The translations under genes and the position numbers were made by a program. Shown piece after piece: positions 1 through 12,207 of a stretch of DNA of 64,000 nt. Origin of the DNA: Apostichopus japonicus (taxonomy: Eukaryota > Echinodermata > Holothuroidea > Aspidochirotida > Stichopodidae); the NCBI RefSeq assembly GCF_037975245.1, contig NC_092573.1, positions 16,358,265-16,422,264 on the forward strand, given 5' to 3'. The notes under the pieces were generated by a model that searched no databases, was not told the origin of the DNA, and saw only the letters and a list, made by a program, of their open reading frames with translations. Numbering within the stretch: position 1 is the first letter of the stretch; each line of letters opens with the position of its first letter.

Positions 1-9
1 GGTTACTAT

Positions 10-779
10 GGAATCAGGTACCGTATACAGGGTTAGACCTACATAATGCCCTAATATTGTGAATTTATGTCTTAATAATGTTTTCATATCATTCCACTAG
101 TTGAGTGGGAATGAGGGGTGGAGGTGATTGGAAAGCGCTATTGAGAAAATACGCTGTTGCATATGCTACATTCATACAATTTGATATATCTCAGAGAAAA
201 TAGGGTTGTACACTGTTACGGTTTTCTCCTATTGTTTGAGGAAGATTTTTTTTACCATTTCCAACAGCACAGATTAAGGTGTATAAAATGATAGGTAATT
301 TAATTTTTGTTTTCAACTTTTAGGGTCCCATTATGTATGTGAGAATTTAATGAACATCGCTACCATTAATTTTTGACCATCTTATTTCCACCATTTCAAG
401 GTTTCCATGCCATCCCAAATTGGGAAACTGCTTAGACTCAAATACATCAGTGTAGAAAATTACCTTGTACAACTTTTACAGGCTCCACCAATATGTGGAA
501 CCATCATGTGGAGCAGAAAGGGGGAGGGGGGGGGGGTAGCAACTGGGAAAGCAGGTTAGAGCTCTCATTAGGATTGAAAGCATAGGATTTTATGCGAATT
601 CGTCCTTGTTGAATGGGATGGAGTGTCGGTGGGTGGGGGGGGGGGGATCAAAGTGACTTGGCTGCCCTCTTGGACATAATTTGCTTTTATCCCTGCTACA
701 TAAAGTTTGATATGTCTTGAAAATTACAGATTGTTCACTATCTAGCTCATTGCACGGAGCAATTGGTGTGGGTTACTAT
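10..779 (+). repeat. Hybrid long monomer (starts as type 1, ends as type 4)
   Basis: The start and middle match monomer type 1 of the local higher-order repeat: ACATAATGCCC and GAATTTATGTC near the start, and GGAGTGTCGGTGGGTGG before the G-run. The end matches type 4: GATTGTTCACTATCTAGC and GCACGGAGCAATTGGTGTGGG, as at 5240-5280. The switch lies roughly between 660 and 725. This is what unequal crossing-over between two monomers of different type would leave, removing the intervening types 2 and 3. Confidence 0.7.
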
Positions 780-1054
780 GGAATCAGGTACCGTATACAG
801 GGTTAGACCTCCATGATGCCCTAATATTGTGATATTATGTCTAAATAATGTTTTCATATCATTCCACTAGTTGAGTGGGAATGAGGGGTGGAGATGATTG
901 GAAATCGCTATTGAGAAAATACGCTGTTGCATATGCTACATTCATACAATTTGATATATCTCAGAGAAAATAGGGTTGTACACTGTTACTGCATCTGGGA
1001 AAGCAGATTTGAGCTCTCATTAGGATCAAATATTTGAAAGCATATAGGACTTAA

Positions 1055-2308
1055 AAGGATTGTCTGGTGGCCCAAAGAAGTTACCTTAAAAAATAGTAAA
1101 TAATTTTCCAAACATGTTGTCAAAGTATGAGAACGCTAATGTTGCGTTTGACAGAGAAACGATTTTTTAATCGTTATGGATAGACATTTCAAATATGATT
1201 TGAACAGTACAATACGTGACGTCAGCTCTGCCATAGCAGATTGCGTCATAACCCACCCTCCGCACAGTAACTATACGGTAATCACAACAAAAACAGCGTG
1301 TGTATACAGATAAATTTCTTCCTTAATTTCCGGTGAAATTTCTTAAAAATTAGATATGTTTTCAAAAACTCCTTAAGCCACCATGTACTTGAGCGGTGGT
1401 TCCGTGGTCTTTGTGTAACACAAGGTAAATTTTAACAGCAGACTCTGAGTTGTTCAGGCTATACATCGCGCTATCCAGCTCCAACGCGAAAAATCTTCGC
1501 ATGTAGGCTGTACTCAAACGTTGACAATCGGACAGTTCTGCGAAGCCTAAGCTTTTCAGCGCTATATTCTGCTCTGACAACGATTCGATCAATTTCTTCA
1601 ATAATTTCCGGTGAAATTTCTTATAAATTAGATATGATTTAAAAAAACTCCTTCAGCCGCAATATATTTAGTAGATCGGTGGTTTCGTGGTCTTTGTGTA
1701 ACACAAGATAAGTTTTAACAGCAGGCTCTTCGTTGTTTATACATCGCGGTATCCAGCTTCAGCGCGAAGAATGTTCGCGTGTATAGGGTACTCTAACGTT
1801 TACAATCGGACAGTTCTGCGATGACATCGATCCCGCCAAGTTTCATCTTTCGGTTTAACGAATACTTTATAAGTTTCCTTTTACTGTTAATTTGATCCGT
1901 GAATTTTATTTCTGCGAGTTCGAAGAACAGTTAATGAACTGTGGCTTGAGTGTGAGTGTACTATGTGTAACGCTATACAAGTACACCAACTGAGCATCGT
2001 AGTATATACGTTCGCGAGTATGTACGTTATATATATGAGGCAATTCAATGTGCTTACACGTGAGTTAATTTGCTGCGGAATTGGGAGTGCTAACTTCAAG
2101 TCGCCTGTTTTGCCTATCTGCAAGCACTACGTCAAACACCATATTGAAGCGTTCGAACAAACGGTACTTTTGGTGAGAAACTGGTGAATTTGAAAACCAG
2201 ATTTCTACAAGAAGAAAATGTCGAATGGGGACAATTTTTACATGGTTAGAAAGAGAAAAATAATAACTACAAGGACAATGTATCAAAATCTTCCACCAGA
2301 CAATTCCT
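1055..2308. mobile_element. Non-autonomous DNA transposon, Kolobok-like or piggyBac-like, with TTAA target duplication
   Basis: The 1254-bp insertion is flanked by TTAA at 1051-1054 and 2309-2312. Its ends are inverted repeats: AAGGATTGTCTGGTGG on the left, and AGGAATTGTCTGGTGG as the reverse complement of the right end. Uninterrupted related monomers at about 3540-3560 and 6795-6815 read GGACTTAATGTG, giving the empty target site. TTAA duplication is known for the Kolobok and piggyBac superfamilies; the TTAAAGGAA right end agrees with the TTAAAGGRR terminus I recall for Kolobok/T2-type elements. No transposase frame is visible (the longest frame is about 79 codons), so it would need a transposase supplied elsewhere. 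A palindromic TGACGTCA lies at 1217-1224. The superfamily call is less certain than the insertion itself. Confidence 0.85.
1324..1830 (+). repeat. Internal direct duplication within the TTAA element
   Basis: TAATTTCCGGTGAAATTTCTTA begins at 1324 and again at 1602, a lag of 278 bp. The two copies stay recognisable through shared blocks: ACTCCTTMAGCC, GGTGGTTYCGTGGTCTTTGTG, TAACACAAG and ACAATCGGACAGTTCTGCGA. The copies differ by many substitutions and short indels, so the duplication is older than the insertion's near-intact ends suggest, or was inherited by the family. Short open frames here are not conserved between copies. Confidence 0.85.
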
Positions 2309-2506
2309 TTAATGTGAATTCATCCTTGTTGAATGGGATGGAGGGTCAGTGGGGGGGGGGGGTGGATCCAAGTGAATTGGCTGCCCTCTTGGACATAATT
2401 TGCTTTTGTCCCTGCTATATAAAGTTTGATATGTCTTGAAAATTACAGATTGTACACTATCACACTATCTAGCTCAGTGCATGGGGCAGTTGGTGTCGGT
2501 TACTAT

Positions 2507-5500
2507 GGAATCAGGTACCGTATACAGGGTTAGACCTACATAATGCCCTAATATTGTGAATTTATGTCTTAATAATGTTTTCATATCATTCCACTAGTTG
2601 AGTGGGAATGAGGGGTGGAGATGATTGGAAATCGCTATTGAGAAAATACGCTGTTGCATATGCTACATTCATACAATTTGATATATCTCAGAGAAAATAG
2701 GGTTGTACACTGTTAAGGTTTTCTCCTATTCTTTGAGAAAGATTTTTTTACCATTTCCAACAGCACAGATTAAGGTGCATTAAATGATAGGTAATTTTAT
2801 TTTTGTTTTCAACTTTTAGGGTCCCATTATGTATGTGAGAATTTAATGAACATCTACCATTAATTTTTGACCATCTTATTTCCACCATTTCAAGGTTTCC
2901 ATGTCATCCCAAATTGGTAAACTGCTTAGACTCAAATACATCAGTGTAGAAAATTACCTTGTACAACTTTTACAGGCTCCACCAATATGTGGAACCATCA
3001 TGTGGAGCAGAAAGGGGGAGGGGGGGGGGTAGCAACTGGGAAAGCAGGTTAGAGCTCTCATTAGGATTGAAAGCATAGGATTTTATGCGAATTCGTCCTT
3101 GTTGAATGGGATGGAGTGTCGGTGGGTGGGGGGGGGGATCAAAGTGACTTGGCTGCCCTCTTGGACATAATTTGCTTTTATCCCTGCTACATAAAGTTTG
3201 ATATGTCTTGAAAATGACAGATTGTACACTATCTCACTACCTAGCTCATTGCATGGGGCAGTTGGTGTCGGTTACTATGGAATCAGGTACCGTATACAGG
3301 GTTAGACCTACATAATGCCCTAATATTGTGAATTTATGTCTTAATAATGTTTTCATATCATTCCACTAGTTGAGTGGGAATGAGGGGTGGAGATGATTGG
3401 AAATCGCTATTGAGAAAATACGCTGTTGCATATGCTACATTCATACAATTTGATATATTTCAGAGAAAATAGGGTTGTACACTGTTACTGCATCTGGGAA
3501 AGCAGATTTGAGCTCTCATTAGGATCAAATATTTGAAAGCATATAGGACTTAATGTGAAATCATCCTTGTTGAATGGGATGGAGGGTCAGTGGGGGGGGG
3601 GGATCCAAGTGACTTGGCTGCCCTCTTGGACATAATTTGCTTTTATCCCTGCTACATAAAGTTTGATATGTCTTGAAAATGACAGATTGTACACTATCTC
3701 ACTACCTAGCTCATTGCATGGGGCAGTTGGTGTCGGTTACTATGGAATCAGGTACCGTATACAGGGTTAGACCTCCATAATGCCCTAATATTGTGATATT
3801 ATGTCTAAATAATGTTTTCATATCATTCCACTAGTTGAGTGGGAATGAGGGGTGGAGATGATTGGAAATCGCTATTGAGAAAATACGCTTATGCTACATT
3901 CATACAATTTGATATATCTCAGAGAAAATAGGGTTGTACACTGTTACGGTTTTCTCCTATTGTTTGAGGAAGATTTTTTTTACCATTTCCAACAGCACAG
4001 ATTAAGGTGTATAAAATGATAGGTAATTTTATTTTTGTTTTCAACTTTTAGGGTCCCATTATGTATGTGAGAATTTAATGAACATCTACCATTAATTTTT
4101 GACCATCTTATTTCCACCATTTCAAGGTTTCCATGTCATCCCAAATTGGTAAACTGCTTAGACTCAAATACATCAGTGTAGAAAATTACCTTGTACAACT
4201 TTTACAGGCTCCACAAATATATGGAACTATCATGTGGAGCAGAAAGGGGGAGGGGAGGGGTAGCAACTGGGAAAGCAGGTTAGAGCTCTCATTAAGATCA
4301 AATATTTGAAAGCATAGGATTTCATGTGAATTCGTCCTTGTTGAATGGGATGGAGGGTCGGTGGGGGGGGGGGGATCCAAGTGACTTGGCTGCCCTCTTG
4401 GACATAATTTGCTTTTATCCCTGCTACATAAAGTTTGATATGTCTTGAAAATTACAGATTGTACACTATCTAGCTCATTGCATGGGGCAGTTGGTGTCAG
4501 TTAGTATGGAATCAGGTACCATATACAGGGTTAGACCTCCATAATGCCCTAATATTGTGATATGTCTAAATAATGTTTTCATATCATTCCACTAGTTGAG
4601 TGGGAATGAGGGGTGGTTACGATAGGAAAGCGCCATTAAGAAAATACGCTGTTGCATATGCTACATTCATACAATTTGATATATCTCAGAGAAAATAGGG
4701 TTGTACACTGTTTTGGTTTTCTCATATTGTTCCAGAAAGATTTTTTTTACCATTTCCAACAGCATAAATTTAGGTGATGTATATTAAATGTAATGTAGAA
4801 TGTTTTTTTTTCAACTATTAGGGTCCCCATAATGTGTGTGAGAATTTAATGAAGTCTAATATTAATTTTTGACCATCTTATTTTCACCGTTTCAAAGTTT
4901 CGATGTCATTCCAAATTGGTAAACTGCTTAGACTCAAATACATCAGTGTAGAAAATTACCTTGTACAACTTTTACAGGCTCCACCCATATGTGGATCCAT
5001 CATGTGGTGCAGTTAGGGGTGCGGGGGGCGGGGGTTGCTGTAGAGGGCAACTGGGAATGCAGGTACATAGGTTTGAGATCTCATTAATATCAAATATTTG
5101 AAAGCATAGGATTTTATGTGTATTCATCCTTGTTGAATGGGATGGAGGGTGGGGAGGGGGTGGGTCCAAGGGGCTTGGCAGGAGATTATTTGCTTTTATC
5201 CCTGCTAAATAAAGTTTGATATGTCTTGAAAATTACAGATTGTTCACTATCTAGCTCATTGCACGGAGCAATTGGTGTGGGTTACTATGGAATCAGGTAC
5301 CGTATACAGGGTTAGACCTCCATGATGCCCTAATATTGTGATATTATGTCTAAATAATGTTTTCATATCATTCCACTAGTTGAGTGGGAATGAGGGGTGG
5401 AGGTGATTGGAAAGCGCTATTGAGAAAATATGCTGTTGCATATGCTACATTCATACAATTTGATATATCTCAGAGAAAATAGGGTTGTACACTGTTACTG

Positions 5501-5755
5501 CAACTGGGAAAGCAGGTTTGAGCTCTCATTAGGATCAAATATTTGAAAGCATAGGATTTTATGTGAATTCATCCTTGTTGAATGGGATGGAGGGTCAGTG
5601 GGGGGGGGGGGTGGATCCAAGTGACTTGGCTGCCCTCTTGGACATAATTTGCTTTTGTCCCTGCTATATAAAGTTTGATATGTCTTGAAAATTACAGATT
5701 GTACACTATCACACTATCTAGCTCAGTGCATGGGGCAGTTGGTGTCGGTTACTAT
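2507..5755 (+). repeat. Higher-order repeat, copy 1 (five monomers, long-short-long-long-short)
   Basis: Five successive monomers: type 1 long (2507-3278), type 2 short (3279-3743), type 3 long (3744-4507), type 4 long (4508-5288) and type 5 short (5289-5755), 3249 bp in all. Type 3 is marked by TACGCTTATGCTACATTC, lacking a GTTGCA present elsewhere. Type 4 is marked by GTGGTTACGATAGGAAAGCGCC, a longer GATGTATATTAAATG segment and the compact GGGTGGGGAGGGGGTGGG tract. Types 4 and 5 are followed or preceded by GCACGGAGCAATTGG. The same order and markers recur in the next copy, which makes this a true higher-order repeat. Confidence 0.9.
5147..5164 (+). other. G-quadruplex-type tract in the left array
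   Basis: Four G-runs with single-base loops, G3-T-G4-A-G5-T-G3, fit the usual G-quadruplex pattern on the top strand. The equivalent monomer of the next higher-order copy has the same tract at 8410-8427. Other left monomers carry uninterrupted G-runs of about 10 bases at this place instead. Confidence 0.75.
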
Positions 5756-8700
5756 GGAATCAGGTACCGTATACAGGGTTAGACCTACATAATGCCCTAA
5801 TATTGTGAATTTATGTCTTAATAATGTTTTCATATCATTCCACTAGTTGAGTGGGAATGAGGGGTGGAGGTGATTGGAAAGCGCTATTGAGAAAATACGC
5901 TGTTGCATATGCTACATTCATACAATTTGATATATCTCAGAGAAAATAGGGTTGTACACTGTTACGGTTTTCTCCTATTGTTTGAGGAAGATTTTTTTTA
6001 CCATTTCCAACAGCACAGATTAAGGTGTATAAAATGATAGGTAATTTTATTTTTGTTTTCAACTTTTAGGGTCCCATTATGTATGTGAGAATTTAGTGAA
6101 CATCGCTACCATTAATTTTTGACCATCTTATTTCCACCATTTCAAGGTTTCCATGCCATCCCAAATTGGGAAACTGCTTAGACTCAAATACATCAGTGTA
6201 GAAAATTACCTTGTACAACTTTTACAGGCTCCACCAATATGTGGAACCATCATGTGGAGCAGAAAGGGGGAGGGGGGGGGGGGGTAGCAACTGGGAAAGC
6301 AGGTTAGAGCTCTCATTAGGATTGAAAGCATAGGATTTTATGCGAATTCGTCCTTGTTGAATGGGATGGAGTGTCGGTGGGTGGGGGGGGGGGATCAAAG
6401 TGACTTGGCTGCCCTCTTGGACATAATTTGCTTTTATCCCTGCTACATAAAGTTTGATATGTCTTGAAAATGACAGATTGTACACTATCTCACTACCTAG
6501 CTCATTGCATGGGGCAGTTGGTGTCGGTTACTATGGAATCAGGTACCGTATACATGGTTAGACCTACATAATGCCCTAATATTGTGAATTTATGTCTTAA
6601 TAATGTTTTCATATCATTCCACTAGTTGAGTGGGAATGAGGGGTGGAGATGATTGGAAATCGCTATTGAGAAAATACGCTGTTGCATATGCTACATTCAT
6701 ACAATTTGATATATCTCAGAGAAAATAGGGTTGTACACTGTTACTGCATCTGGGAAAGCAGATTTGAGCTCTCATTAGGATCAAATATTTGAAAGCATAT
6801 AGGACTTAATGTGAAATCATCCTTGTTGAATGGGATGGAGGGTCAGTGGGGGGGGGGGGATCCAAGTGACTTGGCTGCCCTCTTGGACATAATTTGCTTT
6901 TATCCCTGCTACATAAAGTTTGATATGTCTTGAAAATGACAGATTGTACACTATCTCACTACCTAGCTCATTGCATGGGGCAGTTGGTGTCGGTTACTAT
7001 GGAATCAGGTACCGTATACAGGGTTAGACCTCCATAATGCCCTAATATTGTGATATTATGTCTAAATAATGTTTTCATATCATTCCACTAGTTGAGTGGG
7101 AATGAGGGGTGGAGATGATTGGAAATCGCTATTGAGAAAATACGCTTATGCTACATTCATACAATTTGATATATCTCAGAGAAAATAGGGTTGTACACTG
7201 TTACGGTTTTCTCCTATTGTTTGAGGAAGATTTTTTTTACCATTTCCAACAGCACAGATTAAGGTGTATAAAATGATAGGTAATTTTATTTTTGTTTTCA
7301 ACTTTTAGGGTCCCATTATGTATGTGAGAATTTAATGAACATCTACCATTAATTTTTGACCATCTTATTTCCACCATTTCAAGGTTTCCATGTCATCCCA
7401 AATTGGTAAACTGCTTAGACTCAAATACATCAGTGTAGAAAATTACCTTGTACAACTTTTACAGGCTCCACAAATATATGGAACTATCATGTGGAGCAGA
7501 AAGGGGGAGGGGAGGGGTAGCAACTGGGAAAGCAGGTTAGAGCTCTCATTAAGATCAAATATTTGAAAGCATAGGATTTTATGTGAATTCGTCCTTGTTG
7601 AATGGGATGGTGGGTCGGTGGGGGGGGGGGGATCCAAGTGACTTGGCTGCCCTCTTGGACATAATTTGCTTTTATCCCTGCTACATAAAGTCTGATATGT
7701 CTTGAAAATTACAGATTGTACACTATCTAGCTCATTGCATGGGGCAGTTGGTGTCAGTTAGTATGGAATCAGGTACCATATACAGGGTTAGACCTCCATA
7801 ATGCCCTAATATTGTGATATGTCTAAATAATGTTTTCAGATCATTGCACTAGTTGAGTGGGAATGAGGGGTGGTTACGATTGGAAAGCTCCATTAAGAAA
7901 ATATGCTGTTGCATATGCTACATTCATACAATTTGATATATCTCAGAGAAAATAAGGTTGTACACTGTTTTGGTTTTCTCATATTGTTCCAGAAAGATTT
8001 TTTTTACCATTTCCAACAGCATAGATTAAGGTGATGTATATTAAATGTAATGTAGAATGTTTTTTTTTTCAACTATTAGGGTCCCCATAATGTGTATGAG
8101 AATTTAATGAAGTCTAATATTAATTTTTGACCATCTTATTTCCACCGTTTCAAAGTTTCGATGTCATTCCAAATTGGTGAACTGCTTAGACTCAAATACA
8201 TCAGTGTAGAAAATTACCTTGTACAACTTTTACAGGCTCCACCCATATGTGGATCCATCATGTGGTGCAGTTACGGGTGCGGGGGGGTGGGCGGGGGTTG
8301 CTGTAGAGGGCAACTGGGAATGCAGGTACATAGGTTTGAGATCTCATTAATATCAAATATTTGAAAGCATAGGATTTTATGTGTATTCATCCTTGTTGAA
8401 TGGGATGGAGGGTGGGGAGGGGGTGGGTCCAAGGGGCTTGGCAGGAGATTATTTGCTTTTATCCCTGCTAAGTAAAGTGTGATATGTCTTGAAAATTACA
8501 GATTGTTCACTATCTAGCTCATTGCACGGAGCAATTGGTGTGGGTTACTATGGAATCAGGTACCGTATACAGGGTTAGACCTCCATGATGCCCTAATATT
8601 GTGATATTATGTCTAAATAATGTTGTCATATCATTCCACTAGTTGAGTGGGAATGAGGGGTGGAGGTGATTGGAAAGCGCTGTAAAGAAAATACGCTGTT

Positions 8701-9012
8701 GCATATGGTACATTCATACAATTTGATATATCTCAGAGAAAATAGGGTTGTACACTGTTACTGCAACTGGGAAAGCAGTTTTGAGCTCTCTTTAGGATCA
8801 AATATTTGAAAACATAGGATTTTATGTGAATTCATCCTTGATGAATGGGATGGAGGGTCATTGGGAGGGGGGGGGGTGGATCCAAGTGACTTGGCTGCCC
8901 TCTTGGACATAATTTGCTTTTATCCCTGCTACTTAAAGTTTGATATGTCTTGAAAATTACAGATTGTACACTACCTAGCTCATTGCATGGGGCAGTTGGT
9001 GTCGGTTACTAT
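5756..9012 (+). repeat. Higher-order repeat, copy 2 (five monomers)
   Basis: Monomers at 5756-6534, 7001 (after 6535-7000), 7765 and 8552 reproduce the sizes of copy 1: 779, 466, 764, 787 and 461 bp, total 3257 bp. Diagnostic markers recur at the matching places, for example GCATATAGGACTTAATGTG at about 6795 and the GGGTGGGGAGGGGGTGGG tract at 8410-8427. Type 5 here is more diverged (GCGCTGTAAAGAAAATACGC, GCAGTTTTGAGC). The similarity by eye is far higher than between monomers of different types. Confidence 0.9.
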
Positions 9013-11708
9013 GGAATCAGGTACCATATACAGGGTTAGACCTCCATAATGCCCTAATATTGTGATATTATGTCTAAATAATGTTTTCATATCATTCCAC
9101 TAGTTGAGTGGGAATGAGGGGTGGTTACGATAGGAAAGCGCCATTAAGAAAATACGCTGTTGCATATGCTACATTCATACAATTTGATATATCTCAGAGA
9201 AAATAGGGTTGTACACTGTTTTGGTTTTCTCATATTGTTCCAGAAAGATTTTTTTTACCATTTCCAACAGCATAAATTTAGGTGATGTATATTAAATGTA
9301 ATGTAGAATGTTTTTTTTTCAACTATTAGGGTCCCCATAATGTGTGTGAGAATTTAATGAAGTCTAATATTAATTTTTGACCATCTTATTTCCACCGTTT
9401 CAAAGTTTCGATGTCATTCCAAATTGGTAAACTGCTTAGACTCAAATACATCAGTGTAGAAAATTACCTTGTACAACTTTTACAGGCTCCACCCATATGT
9501 GGATCCATCATGTGGTGCAGTTAGGGGTGCGGGGGGCGGGGTATGCTGTAGAGGGCAACTGGGAATGCAGGTACATAGGTTTGAGATCTCATTAATATCA
9601 AATATTTGAAAGCATAGGATTTTATGTGTATTCATCCTTGTTGAATGGGATGGAGTGTCGGTGGGTGGGGGGGGGGGTGGATCCAAGTGACTTGGCTGCC
9701 CTCTTGGACATAATTTGCTTTTATCCCTGCTACATAAAGTTTGATATGTCTTGAAAATTACAGATTGTACACTATCACACTACCTAGCTCATTGCATGGG
9801 GCAGTTGGTGTCGGTTACTATGGAATCAGGTACTGTATACAGGGTTAGACCTCCATAATGCCCTAATATTGTGATATTATGTCTAAATAATGTTTTCATA
9901 TCATTCCACTAGTTGAGTGGGAATGAGGGGTGGAGGTGATTGGAAAGCGCTATTGAGAAAATACACTGTTGCATATGCTACATTCATACAATTTGATATA
10001 TCTCAGAGAAAATAGGGTTGTACACTGTTAAGGTTTTCTCCTATTATTTGAGAAAGATTTTTTTTACCATTTCCAACAGCACAGATTAAGGTGTATAAAA
10101 TGATAGGTAATTTTATTTTTGTTTTCAACTTTTAGGGTCCCATTATGTATGTGAGAATTTAATGAACATCGCTACCATTAATTTTTGACCATCTTATTTC
10201 CCCCATTTCAAGGTTTCCATGCCATCCCAAATTGGGAAACTGCTTAATCTCAAATATATCAGTGTAGAAAATTACTTTCTCCATCTTTTACATTCACCAC
10301 CAATATGTAGAACCATCATGTGGAGCAGATAGGGGGGAGGGGAGGGGGGTAGCAACTGGGAAAGCAGGTTAGAGCTCTCATTAGGATCAAATATTTGAAT
10401 GCATAGGATTTTATGTGAATTCGTCCTTGTTGAATGGGATGGAGGTTGGGTGGGGGGGGGGGGGGATGGATCCAAGTGACTTGGCTGCCCTCTTGGACAT
10501 AATTTGCTTTTATCCCTGCTACATAAAGTTTGATATGTCTTGAAAATTACAGATTGTACACTATCACACTATCTAGCTCATTGCATGGGGCAGTTGGTGT
10601 CGGTTACTATGGAATCAGGTACCGTATACAGGGTTAGACCTCATTATGCTCTAATATTGTGATATTATGTCTAAATAATGTTTTCATATCATTCCACTAG
10701 TTGAGTGGGAATGAGGGGTGGAGATGATTGGAAAGCGCTATTGAGAAAATACTCTGTTGCATATGCTACATTCATACAATTGATATATCTCAGAGAAAAT
10801 AGGGTTGTACACTGTTAGGGTTTTTTCCTATTATTTGAGAAAGATTTTTTTACCATTTCCAACAGCACAGATTAAGGTGCATTAAATGATAGGTAATTTT
10901 ATTTTTGTTTTCAACTTTTAGGGTCCCATTATGTATGTGAGAATTTAATGAACATCTACCATTAATTTTTGACCATCTTATTTCCACCATTTCAAGGTTT
11001 CCATGTCATCCCAAATTGGGAAACTGCTTAATCTCAAATATATCAGTGTAGAAAATTACCTTGTACAATTTTTACAGGCTCCACCCATATGTGGATCCAT
11101 CATGTGGGGCAGTTAGGGGTTGGGGGGAAGGGGGTTGCTGGGTTGTTTTCACCATTTTCAACAGTATAGATTGAGGTGATGTATATTAAATGCTAGATAA
11201 AAGTTTTTTTTTCAACTTTTAAGTCCCCATTATGTGTGTGAGAATTTAAGGAACAGTCTAATATTAACTTTTGAACATCTTATTTCCACCAATTCAGAGT
11301 TTCAATGTCATTCCAAATTGGTGAACTGCTTAATCTCAAATACATCAGTGTAGAAAATTACCTTGTACAACTTTTACAGGCTCCACCCATATGTGGATCC
11401 ATCATGTGGTGCAGTTAGGGGTGCGGGGGGGGGGGCGGGGTTGCTGTAGGGGGAAACTAGGAATGCAGGTACATAGGTTTGAGATCTCATTAATATCAAA
11501 TATTTGAAAGCATAGGATTTTATGTTTTGAATGGGATGGAAGGTGGGGAGGGGGTGGGCTGGGCAGGGCAGGAGACTATTTGCTTTTATCCCTGCTAAAT
11601 AAAGTTTGATATGTCTTGAAAATTACAGATTGTACACTATCTAGCCCATTGCACGCAGCAATTGGTGTGGGTTACTATGGAATCAAGTACCGTACACAGG
11701 GTTAGACC
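9013..11708 (+). repeat. Disordered end of the left array
   Basis: After copy 2 the regular order breaks. The next monomer (9013-9821) starts as type 4, skipping types 1 to 3, but ends like type 1 with GGAGTGTCGGTGGGTGG. The following ones (9822-10610, 10611-11678) are long and more diverged; the last is stretched by a partial duplication. The final fragment (11679-11708) has a mutated anchor. Disorder and divergence towards an array edge are expected where homogenisation by exchange is less efficient. Confidence 0.85.
10851..11445 (+). repeat. Partial monomer duplication of about 290 bp
   Basis: The stretch from ACCATTTYCAACAG to the ATCATGTGG before the G-rich run occurs twice in a row, at about 10851-11140 and 11151-11445. 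The first copy is of the common type (AGGTGCATTAAATGATAGG); the second is of the type 4 kind (AGGTGATGTATATTAAATG). The event therefore joined two different monomer types rather than duplicating one sequence. It explains why this monomer spans 1068 bp. Confidence 0.8.
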
Positions 11709-12207
11709 ATGCATACAAACCTTCTCTACATTTGGGGGACCATTACGTTGGCACATTTTGAACAGTACATTGGGGGACTGATTTGTGTCCTCTCAATAAA
11801 TGTGGGACTTTCTGTCACGCACCTTCAAAATACAAGTTCTATGATAGTGATGAACTGGAAACTGACCAGGCAGTTCTATTTTCCACATGTATATTCTTAT
11901 CATTTATATCTGAATTTAACATAATAAAATTATACATTATAAAAAGTACATCAAAAGTGAGTCCGGTACACCGAATATTGTGTGTTTCCTTTATTTTAGA
12001 TATTACTGTTCCATTGTGGTATAAGCCAGTAAAATTCTTTCTTATAATTCACTCCTCAAACAAAACCAATATTAATAGAATATGAAAACTTGAATAAATT
12101 GAAATTGACTGTGAATATTACCAACTAACTAACAGTGCAAACAATTGCATACCTCAATATTCTCATGCCAAATTAATATACTGAAATTGACTGTGAATAT
12201 ATGCATA
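11709..12207. other. Unique AT-rich sequence, no gene recognised
   Basis: Two overlapping short frames (71 and 100 codons) start near 11709 and 11783, but show no recognised motif and share the region in different frames. An 80-bp duplication is hinted by TGAAATTGACTGTGAATAT at 12100 and 12182. Nothing else stands out. Confidence 0.6.

Larger units (their letters stand above)
780..2506 (+). repeat. Short satellite monomer split by a transposon
   Basis: Without the inserted 1254 bp and one TTAA copy this monomer is about 469 bp, the short size. It carries the diagnostic CACTGTTACTGC junction of the 310-bp deletion. Its end (GCTTTTGTCCCTGCTATATAAAG, then CACACTATCTAGCTCAGTGC) matches the type 5 monomer ending at 5755. 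The left half, with GCATATAGGACTTAA, instead resembles type 2 (3538-3555). It may therefore itself be a mosaic of types 5 and 2. Confidence 0.8.
1..11708 (+). repeat. Left satellite array, mixed long and short monomers
   Basis: Tandem satellite whose monomers can be anchored on GGAATCAGGTACC. Anchors fall at 10, 780, 2507, 3279, 3744, 4508, 5289, 5756, 6535, 7001, 7765, 8552, 9013, 9822, 10611 and 11679 (the last is mutated to GGAATCAAGTACC). Spacings are about 760-810 for long monomers and 461-469 for short ones; one spacing (1727) contains a transposon and one (1068) a partial duplication. Short monomers lack about 310 bp between CACTGTTA and AACTGGGAAAGCAG, which removes the second G-rich run. 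The array is already in progress at base 1 and stops at GGGTTAGACC around 11708, where similarity ends abruptly. The same family is present in inverse orientation from 19383. Nothing suggests coding function. Strand '+' means the G-rich strand is on top. Confidence 0.96.

Noticed and set aside
1362-2439. Frames of 73-79 codons inside the TTAA element
   Set aside because: They do not hold between the two internal duplicate copies and include no transposase motif; the frames starting at 2065 and 2218 straddle or run into the insertion boundary.
4186-10475. Proline-rich frames on the minus strand of the left array
   Set aside because: The proline runs are the complement of G-runs in the satellite and repeat with the monomer; no coding signature.
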